Shown here: piece after piece, positions 26,451 to 37,256 of the stretch | Layout of the letters: each line of letters begins with the position of its first letter | Position numbering within the stretch: the first letter of the stretch is position 1 | Source of the DNA: Ricinus communis | Lineage: Eukaryota; Streptophyta; Magnoliopsida; Malpighiales; Euphorbiaceae | Direction of reading: 5' to 3' | DNA: 64,000 nt | Assembly: GCF_019578655.1 (NCBI RefSeq) | Contig: NC_063258.1 | Coordinates: forward strand, 31,128,802 to 31,192,801 | Position numbers and translations under genes: made by a program | The notes under the pieces: model-generated | What the model saw: only the letters and a program-made list of their open reading frames with translations | Databases searched by the model: none | What the model was told of the DNA's origin: nothing

Positions 26451-27265
26451 TTTTTTAAATTATCAATTTAATTATGATTTGACTAATTGAGTACAATTTT
26501 AGTCAAATTGAATTGTTAGTCAAAATAAAACAACATGGATGATAACATGAATGCAATTTAAAAAATGAGAATTCAAAATTAAGTAATATATATAAATAAT
26601 TGATATTAGGACCCATCAATTTAGAGTCCTTAGTTACTAATTGGCATTCATATCACTATTCATGCTACTTAATTTTGACAAACAACTCAATTAAACCAAA
26701 ATTGTACTTAATTTGCTAAATTGTGGCTAAATTTATAAATTTTTAAAAATTAGTTAAAATAGCAAAATCTCGTAAAAGTTAAGATTGTTTAGGTTATTAG
26801 ATCCATTAATTTTATTTATATAATATGATAATATATTAAAATATTTTACAACTGATTTATATTATTTCATTTATAAGATCAAGTATTAAATTTAAAAAGA
26901 AAATTTAAATATTTAAATTTTTATAAAATTATAATTTCTTTAATTATAAATTATATTTTAAATACATGGTAACGGAGAAAGTAACTTTAATTTTCTCTTG
27001 TATCTTCCATCTTCTCTTTTTTTCTTTTCTGAGTTAAAAATTTAAATTATAGAAATTTAAATTCAAATGCAACAACCCCTATATACGGCCAACCAAATTT
27101 AAATCTTTTGCATAATCTTTTTTCTACTGATCAACAATCTTTTGCATAATCTAAATCATCCAACGGCCTAGATTTGCATGAATGGGCCCTAGTAAACTAG
27201 TAACACTACAGACCAGCGCACCTCTGCTCCGCCTAAGAAAATCCCGGAACAATTTAAAAACCCCC
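26451..27265. other. AT-rich spacer upstream of the ASI1-like gene
   Basis: Apart from the right-hand 9-bp target copy of the MULE (26451-26459) I see no gene or recognisable repeat here. Confidence 0.5.
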
Positions 27266-28058
27266 ATTATATAGCACATCTCTCCATGTATTTTGGTAGA
27301 GAGAAAGAGAAAATTATCTCCCACACGTTCGGCTCGACTGGTTCTCTCGCCCGAATGAAAATACAAAAGCAATTATTGATAAAGGCGTAGAGTAACAGAA
27401 AATTAAAAGATAAATACACTGAGAGCGGTTATCGCTAGGGTTTTCGCAGATTTAGAGCCACGCTACTCTCCTGAAACTGCAATTTCCCGCCAAATTTTCG
27501 TCTATTATTTGCCACTATTAATGTTCCGGAGCCTTCTCTTTTGGCAAGCATTATTGTATGTTTCCTTGGGAAAATAGTTTCCAAGGAAAATAAATTGGAG
27601 TCGGGTAATTTTTTTTTTCAATAATTACTTTATTTCATGCTGTTCTAATATTGATGATTGTATCGATAAAATTTCTGGCTTTCAGTTGGTTTTGTTGAGA
27701 TTTTTTTTGACGAATCTTTTTACTTAAATTATTTTTTGAAACAAAGCGAGCGATGGTTTTTATATTGTTATTGAATTTGTTTGTCTGAGTAATCATGTTA
27801 TGAATATTACTCCTGTCTAATGCATTTTTTGTTACCGAGGTATTATAAATTGCCTATGAAATTAGGGTTTCGACTGCTGAATTTCTCCTTTTATAAAATA
27901 TTTTATGGAAGCGTCGCTATCTGTTTATATTTTTCAGTTGTATTTTATGTGGAAGAAAAACTAATTGGCTTCTTTTATAATTGTTCTTTGAAATTCGTTA
28001 GGTTTGTCTTTTCAGGCTTGTTTTATTTATGTAATTGGAAGTGGCATTCTATTAGACT
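27266..28058 (+). promoter_or_regulatory. TATA box and 5' leader with leader intron for the ASI1-like gene
   Basis: ATTATATAG at 27266-27274 is a plausible TATA box. The leader would begin near 27300. A GTATGTTTCC donor follows near 27556, and an acceptor TATTAG lies three bases before the start codon at 28059, so a leader intron of about 500 bp ending just before the ATG is likely. This is common in plant chromatin genes. Confidence 0.5.
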
Positions 28059-31000
28059 ATGATACAAGCAAAGGAAGACGAGAATATTGAGTTCAAGTGG
28101 GGTAATAAGAGAGGTGTTGGTGGGAGAAAGAAAGATGTACAATTTTACGAATCATTTACTTTTGATGGTGTGGAGTATATGCTTTATGACTCAGTTTATA
28201 TGTATGCGGACATTGAGACTGAGCCTTACATCGGTAAAATCATAAAAATATGGGAGAATTCTGACAAGACTAAGAGAGTGAAAATTCTGTGGTTCTTCCG
28301 TCCTTGTGAGATTTCTAATTATCTTGAAGCCAATGAGACTTCCAAAAATGAATTGTTTTTGGCATCTGGTGACGGTGTAGGCCTTGCAAATGTTAATCCT
28401 TTGGTAACTATATTTTAATGCCTTACTTTTGAGCACTCTCACTTTGTTTCACTATACTGCGTTGCTTGGTTGCCTTCTATAATGACATCATTTTAGTTTA
28501 GTTACATTTTATTTTATCTATGCATTTATACACTGAATGTTCTCGTATTATACGATTTCTTAAGAAAAGAATTTGGTGGACCATAAACTAGTTGATTTAA
28601 TTAGATGGTGAAATGTCTTTCCTTCTTTTTTTTGGGAAAAGCGAAACTATAAAACATACTTTTCAATTATTATGGAAGACAAGGTCCAGTTGATATACAA
28701 ATCTGTTGGGATTAGCTAAACTCGGTTTTGGAGATTTCAATGCTATGGAAAATCACCTAATAATGAGTCAAGAATACAATCCATAAATAAATTAGAAAAA
28801 AATCTTAATAACCGATGAATCTTTTAAGAAGGTTGAGAGCCAGCAATGCCATAACCAATGGTTTCCATGATTAGTAGGAAGCTAGAATTATGAAGGAAGA
28901 GGATGTAAATGATCAGAGCTAATTCTTGAACTACCTGAGATCGATTTAGGAAAATGCTCGAGATTGAGTGAAGCTTGAAGTACTCGAGTTTACTTCGAGT
29001 CTTTAGATTGGGTTGAGCTTGAGCTAGACCATGTCTAGATTTGGCTCTATTATGTCTTCAAGTCATGAGGCTTCGAGTTGAGTAGAACTAGTACAAGGGA
29101 CATGCATTGCAAGATAATCAAAGGTGGTTGGAGAAGTGAAAAGGGGATGGGGATATGAGGAGGATGTTCTCTATATAATTGAAATAGGATGGATGAAGTG
29201 GAGAAACACCATAGAATTTCTATGTGAGTTCAAGATAACAACTAAATTGAAAGGGAAGTTTCGGCTGCACTGTGTTACAGTTGCTTAGATGTATGGCACT
29301 CAGGGTTTTGAATGATAGATGATAGTTACGTATTACTGGTTTGTTAACGGTATACTAGCCTCTTGATAAGTTACTTAGCTATTTGTTACAGGGGATTTAG
29401 AACAACTCAGTTTCCTTTTGTCTTTCAAGCTCTGCCTACTTTTTCTAATTCCATCCTTCTTTTAGCTTCTTGGATTTGGAGGATTCTTTACTAAAACGTT
29501 CATTGGCCAATATACTTTTAAATTTACCCATTTGAATTGGATTTGTTTTGAAACTTCATGGTAACGGCAAGTGATATAATATTGTCATTTTGGAAACAAT
29601 ATTGTTATACCGTGTCTTATACTCATGTGGTTCATGATATCGTTATATAGAACAATGATGCAATTATTGTTGGGAGATGACGTTGCAACGCAAACATAAG
29701 ATTACTGTTGCGAAATGATAATGGTAAGATGCATATAGACGGATTCCGAAATTTGTGGGAGTGTCACCTATTGAAGACAACTTGAGGGAAGAGAGATTGA
29801 GATGGTTTGGAATGCGAGTCCTAGACCAATAAATGTCCTGGTTAGGAAGGACAACCATATTATGGTGCCTTATAAAGAAAGGGAAGGGTATATGATGGAC
29901 TCAAAGTAACCTGGAGAGAAGTGGTGCAAGGCGGATCTAGTGCGTTACATCATTTGGAATATGTAGCCCAAGCTTGTCTGAAGTGGAGGAAAAATTTCTG
30001 TACAAATAACTGCAACTAGCTTGGAACTAAGGTTTAGTTGAGTTTCTGTAGTTTCCATGGTTGTAATACCTTAGGACAAGGATGCTTTCGATGCATCTGT
30101 ATTTGGCATGACATTCTTAGTCAAACATAAATATTGAGAAATTGTTTTTGTTAAATGATTATTTGGATGATTAAACAAGTTGAAACCCTTCCATTTGAAA
30201 TATACCTGTTTTATTTTGCTTTAGCTACTTGTAATTTTCATTGGTCTTACTTTTTTTAATATGGATTAGGTTGTTGAACTGAAATGCAAATGTGTGTCCA
30301 CACGCTAGTTCTATTACAAGCAGCAATAAAACATCTTTGCTTTTAGTACCTTTAAGCATTGATGCCTATTTTGTTAATATGTTTTTAATATGTTTTGAGG
30401 TTCTTTGAGTAAGCTAACTTTTGGAGTTGCTAATTTTACACGCATCAAACCGGGAAGCGATTGCTGGAAAATGCAATGTTAAATGCACTTCAAAGGACTG
30501 TAGAAATCCACAACCCTCAAGCATTGAAACATCTTTGCTTTTAGTACCTTTAAGCATTGATGCCTATTTTGTCAATACGTTTTTAGTATCTGTTGAGGTT
30601 CCTTGAGTAAGCTAAGTTTTGGAGTTGCTAATTTTTTCACGCATCAAACCAGGAAGCGATTGCTGGAAAATGCAATGTTATATGCATTTCAAAGGACAGT
30701 AGAAATCCACAACCCTCAAACGAAGAACTCCAGATGGCTGACTTCATATTTTTCCGTATTTTTGATGTTGGTCGCCATGTGATCTTGGATAAGATCGATG
30801 ATAAAATTGCTCAGGTTGATGGTATGTGTTATCTGACATAGAATCCTCGTGTAGTTTGATAGCATTTGTTCAATAGTTGATGGTTAAGTACTTTGTGTGT
30901 CAACTGTTTCTGTAATTGTTGCAGTTAAGTTTTTACTTAACAAAGTCAATAGTCAGAAGTCCCATGTTGTTCCTGAACGTGATTCAATAAAGAAAGAGAT

Positions 31001-34000
31001 CTCTGGAAATGCTATAGTTGCTGCTGATGGAACAACACTTTCTTCTGAGATGAATGCAATGGTGGAGCGCATAAATTTGAAGACAGATGACAGTTCAATT
31101 GATCCTTTATCAAAAGAAGATGCAGATTCTATTGTTTTGTTGCCTAACCAGAGATCTTCAGTCGGACAAAAGCCTGCTTCTTTTTCCAGTGATGAGTTAG
31201 ATGAAATTGCTAAAATTGACCACGCACAAGGAGATTTTTCTGGTGGCAAGACCATTTCACATTCTAAAGTTAAAGATAACTCAGAGTTGATAACACTAGA
31301 TGTCAAGCAGAAATCCTCTCTTGGGGAGAAGCCTACTTCTAATATAGTTGGAAAATTGGCTGGTGAAGCTACAATTAGTGATCCACATAAAGATACTGCT
31401 AGTGATAAAATCCGTTCAAGAACTGAAGATGAAGAAATTGCAGATCCAAAGCCTTTATTGGTTAGACAGAGATCCTCACTAGGGGAAAAGCATGCGTCCA
31501 AAGAGTTAGATAGAATAGATAAAAATAAGAAACAGGAAAGCATGTCTAATGACAAGATCATTTCAAGGTCTATAGGTGATCCTATTAGGCCATCAAAGAT
31601 TGATAAACTTGGTGGTTCTTCCGAAGCATCTGGCGGCAATAAGGAGAAAATTGTGCATAAATTAATTCCTGATTCTAAACGCTGTGAAGGCAAGGCTTCT
31701 GAAGTTCACGCTGAAGTGAAAGTAAAAGCTTTAGAAGATTCTTGTAGATTTGCTAATAGGGCATTAAAGAATGATAAACTTGATGGTTCCTTTAAACACT
31801 GTGATGCCAAGGCTGTAGATCGAACAGCCACTACTACTGGAGAAATATCTAAACGTAAACTTGTGAAGGATCCCAATGAGACAGAGATTCTCTCTTTTAA
31901 GAAGAGAAAGCTTGATGAGAAGCTTACAAAGTTTGCAAATGGAAAGTTGCCTAGAGAATCCCCTAGGGAGGTTTCTAATGATGTCAGCAATACTGATAGT
32001 AAAATATTGGAAGTCACTCGAAGGCCAGAAGCTGTAAGTGGATTACTAGGACCTTTTGTGGCTCATATGTCATTATTTATATGTAATATTATTTGTGGAA
32101 TAGTTCTGGCTGAGATTATAACAGTACTTACTCCTTTATATGTTTGCATGTTAACAGGATAAAATCAAATGGTTTAAAGGACTTGTGAGTACCCTTTCCT
32201 CGCTGTTGTTGCATCTTTTTGATTTTGGTTGGATTAATCATAACTAATTTAGTTTGTGAATAGCAATTAACTTCACATTTATCTTGGATCTCTCTCTCTA
32301 TTTCTCTGTCTAAGCACTAGGGAATGTGTAAAGACCAGCTATTTCTTACACTATGCTCTGTAATAGAATGTTGATATTAAACCAAAAGAAAGAGGTTGTC
32401 ACACCTTATATGATGAACTTCTGTCTGTGTATATATTCAGCCTTGGGAAGAAAGAATAAAAGCTGCACATGCAGAAGGAAGGATCGTCCTGCTTCAAAAC
32501 TTGGATCCATCTTTTACTGGACTGGAAGTGGAGGTAATGCTCAATCTGGAAACGTATGCTTACATATATTTGCACTGCATGTTGCAATTGCAGTTTCCTT
32601 TTACAGTGGACAACTGTCATCTTACATTATCTCCCACCTCCATCACACTCTCTCCCTGGCTTTATAGTATTGAATATGCAATTCTGTTTGCCTCTTCTGT
32701 TATTTTGTTTCCTAAGTTGTGCTTGCTGCTCTGTGTCATTTCTTTCCTTAAATTTTCTCTCTACTTATAGATGTTTTAATTGTTATGAATCAGGATATTG
32801 TTTGGCATGCTTTGAAACAAAGTTGCACAGCAAAGATGATTCCATGCACTGCATTTTCTAGCCCTCACTCTGGTAAAGGATCAATTGTTTTTAATTATTA
32901 ATAATTTGTTAAAAAATCTGAGACTTTTTTATTAAATGAATTACTGGTAGGCTGGGTTGGTAGGAATTGATATGTGAGAATTAGCAATCCTGCCTGCGCA
33001 TTGCGCGGTTAGTACTTTTTAATACTGATAAAATTAATTTTAAAAACTGAAATTGTATCAAATAGTTATATATTAAATAAACCTTTTACATATTTATAAA
33101 AATTCTTTATATTGGTTATGAAACTCTAATATCAATATAAACATTTTAAAATTATTGTTTTCAGTCAGTAATTACTCTAAAAAATTAATAATATACAAAA
33201 ATTAAAAATCAATATACTTTTATGGCATAATTTTTAGTAAGTCATACTATATTTAAAAATACTTATTCATACTTGAATAAATGATATATTATTGGTAGGC
33301 TGAGTTGGGTAGGAATTGATATGTGAGAATGTGCTTATTTACATGCATGTACTTGCTTGCCAATATGCTTATTTACATGCTTGTACTTGATTGCAAACTC
33401 GGCCAAACTGAATTTGGTGTTTATGTTGCAGGTCAAGCTTTTGCTATATTTAAAACAAGGGAAGCAGCTGAGACAGCTGTGACAAAATTAGATGAAGGTT
33501 GCCTTATGACCTCATATGGGAGGTATGCAACTTAATTCCATCACTGGTGCTTGCTATCAAGTGTTTAGCATACTCGTTCTTTGATTTGCTTTTAGAGCTT
33601 GTTCATTGGAAATGAATTTTCTAAAATTATAGGAAATTCATCAATAAATCTACATCTTATATATTTGGTATGCCTAAAAACTCAGCTGATATTTTTTTTT
33701 CAAGATTATGTGGTTTTGGTTATACTTGACTAAAATTGATAGAATTTGCATTTGTATCCTCAATAATGAGACAAATTCGTTAATATCTTTTCTTAAAAAC
33801 AAATATAGCTGCCTCTCCTCTCACATTCCTTGTAACCCAGACAAGGGCTCAAATGAACTGAGCCAACTTGTCTCTACTTGAGCTCATCTTCTTTCTAAAA
33901 TGAGGCTAACTTGAGCTCGATAATTGTATTCAATTATGAATAAATTTATAATTTAATTAGTCTAACCTGTAATTTTAAAGATTTTTGCTTTAAGTAATCA

Positions 34001-37000
34001 TGTGAATAGAATATTGATATTAATGTATAAAATAGATTTGTTGAGATCTAAAATACTAAAATAATTGCTATGTCCTCAAAACTAAAAACATTTGATTCTC
34101 TAAATACAAATATCAAATGAGATTATCATTTTTATTTTGCGAGCTTATTCATGACCTACCTTGTAGGCGAGTTAAGCAAGCGCTTGTTTAATGAGCTATT
34201 TTTGAAGCTTATATATGAGCTAGTTTATAAGAGCATTTCCGACGGTGCTTTTTATTTTAAAGAGCAGCATTTCTATAACAAAAAATATCTTAAGGAATAT
34301 TTAAATATAAAGGATAAATTTTTTTATTTAAGTCTAATAGACTCTTTATATTTACTCTTTATTTTGTAGTTGTTTCTATAAGTATTAATGGTTTTAGTTT
34401 CTCTTTCCTTTTTTTTTTTTAAATTTTACCAATAGAAAAACGAAAATAGTGTATACCAATTAATTAAGTGTATAAACTTGTAGTTCATTTATAAACATAA
34501 AGTACAAAGTGAAGTTCGGCTCTCCATATGTAGAGAATCTAACTAACTCTATAATTTATATTTAAAGAATAAATAGTGTATTGGAGTGCTGTTTTATTGT
34601 ATGACTTTTTAAAATAAAAAGTGACATATATATAGAGTGAATTGGAGATGCTCTAGGTCCGCGAATGGGTTAGCTTCAGAGCTTAAACAAGTCACTTTTG
34701 TTTATATGACTTGAACGAACTAGATGAAGAAACTCGACTAATTAAAAAATCGTTATTTAGAATTAAGCTTGAGCCTATCTCTTAACCTTAATGAACGAGC
34801 TTAAATCCGCACTTGATTATAGTCCTAGTCCTATAATTATCCCCCTCTTTAAGCTACTAAAAAGATATTTATTTAGGTTCGAGGAAAAAAAAAACAGAGC
34901 AAGTCATGTTCTGAAAAAGCTACTATACTGACCTAATAAACTTGAAATAAATTGTTTATGTGAGTTTATGGAGTTGAGCTGTGAGATTTGTTGGAATTTT
35001 TGAAGTATTTTCTTTTATGGATTTGTGCTCAAGATCAATTTTCCAATATCTATAATACATTTCAAAATTGTTTGCTATGTGAATGGAGAAGTTTTGACGA
35101 TACACCTACTAGGTAAACCCAATTGGGGTTAAGAATAAGGGCATGATTTTATTTTTATGGCATTATACTACTTTCATAGAAAGAAAAGAGGTCTTGGGAG
35201 CAGCAACAATACCCTTCCAAAACATTAAAAACTTAAAAGATGACAAAACAATCAACTCCTTTTAGTAATACTAAAGGGCCTATCCGATGTATGAAGTGGT
35301 CCCAACTAATGGGAAGCTAAAGGGAAGGTACCCTTTCTTTTGAGTAAGAATACTCTTACATTTAATTGAAAATTAAAAAGTAAAACATATAGCAATGTGC
35401 ATTAAAGGAAACTATATTTTGAGAAGTATAGACTAAATTGATATTGTAAATTGTTCAAATCCTAAACTTTAACCTTTATTTAAGGTTTTGGGAAAAAATA
35501 AGAATTTAATACTAAGGCTAAAATATTTATTGCTAGTTATAAACACTAGCATGATATATACACCAACTCCAAGAACAGGAACATTTACTGAATATAGAGT
35601 TAATAAAAACCATCAACATTTTTCATTATTTGTTTTAATGACACATTGACAACTCTAAAGATGCTACTGAAAATCACTGTTTTATCGATAAATAATTTTC
35701 TAAAGAGACTAAGAATTTTAAAATGTATCAAAAATAATTTTTGGGATCTAAAAGCATTCTATGCTAAGACAATACATTCTTGGTATAGCTTGTGTGGGTA
35801 TGATATTTTAGTTGTTGAAAGGTTTTCAATATTCGAGGTCAAAAATGAAAAAGAAAAAGAAGAAACTATGGAGCTGAAGGGAAGGAAATAAACAAGAGAA
35901 ATTTAGGGCATGTGGATATTGGAATGCAAGTCCTGGTAGGCAATAATTTTAAGGGTTGGCTTATAAGATTTTTGTGACATTCGTGATTAACGTAGTTTTA
36001 GTGACATTTATGTGATAGTATTGGTTTACGGATAAACAAATTCACTATAATGTTGGTAGCCTTATTATTAAAGAGCTCAGATAACCGTGGTGGGGGTGGG
36101 GTGTTATGGGATCCTTTTTTTGTGCTTTGTCTATGGGCGATGGTGTATGGTTAAGCAATCAAGCATGCACTTGGGCCTTGTACACGCATGAAATGCCTCA
36201 TTATTTGGTGATTGGAATACTTGACGTGCCGTGTATCCTCGATATTAGTGACGTTTTGCGTGACATCATCGTTGTTGAATCAGGCTTCTAACCTAGTAGC
36301 TTTCAATATCCAATGATGGTTACTTTAGCATCAAGTAGTACTCATTCCACATGCTTATTGATTAGTCGAACGTGTTAACCTTGAATCAAGAGTGTGCATA
36401 ATACCTTTGATACTACATGGCCATGGAACAATATGAAGTTCTTATTTCAAGCAACGAGAAAGCGAACTCCCTTTCATAATGATGAATGCTATTTTTTTTT
36501 TTTTTTTTTCGTTTTGATTCTTTATGGTAGTCAAAACCTCTACTCTTCTTTTATTCCCTTCTCTATTTGATAGTAAATAATCTTTATCTGTAGGCCTTTG
36601 GTTGGGAGCATTGCGAAACTTAGTTTTCCTGGAAAGCCATCGACATATTTTGGTCACATGTCAATTGACAAGACTAGACATCAAATGCAACGAGTGATGG
36701 TAATTCTAACGCCCTTCTCCACTTCATTCCATGCACATGAAATTCAAGTGGTCCACTAGCCTAAAAGTAGTTAGGCTAGGGTTGGATTGACCATATCGTG
36801 GAGCAATTAATGCTTTGATGTTACTAGTAATTTGCCCATTTGATATACAAAATATCTCAGTATTCCCTTTTTCATATGGGAATCAAGGGTATTACATCCT
36901 CTCATTTTGAGCTTGTAACATCCTCATGGTTGCCGCAATTTTATCAATTCTTTCCTCTGCAAAAGGCTATTACGAATTTGACTCCAACACTAGGGAAATT

Positions 37001-37220
37001 ACTATTTACACATTAATTTTTGGTCTAATACATTTGTTGCCTTTTGTGTCTTTTTTATTACGTTAAATTCCCTTGCATTCTTAAAAAATTAATTACTATT
37101 TTCTTTCGTCCAAAGTCAATGTTGTTGAAGGAACAAATTGAGAAAAGAAGTTACAATTTGATCCTTGAAGTTCTTATCAAACATTAAACTCATCAAAACT
37201 TTTTTTTTTTTATCAAATCT

Positions 37221-37256
<36 letters not shown>

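Noticed and set aside
30421..30606. 61-codon frame MELLILHASNREAIAGKC...
   Set aside because: It is the silenced upstream copy of exon 2 read through intron sequence; no acceptor or donor supports it.
32353..32861. Overlapping plus frames in the ASI1-like gene between exons 4 and 6
   Set aside because: They read through introns; the splice-consistent exons explain the coding parts.
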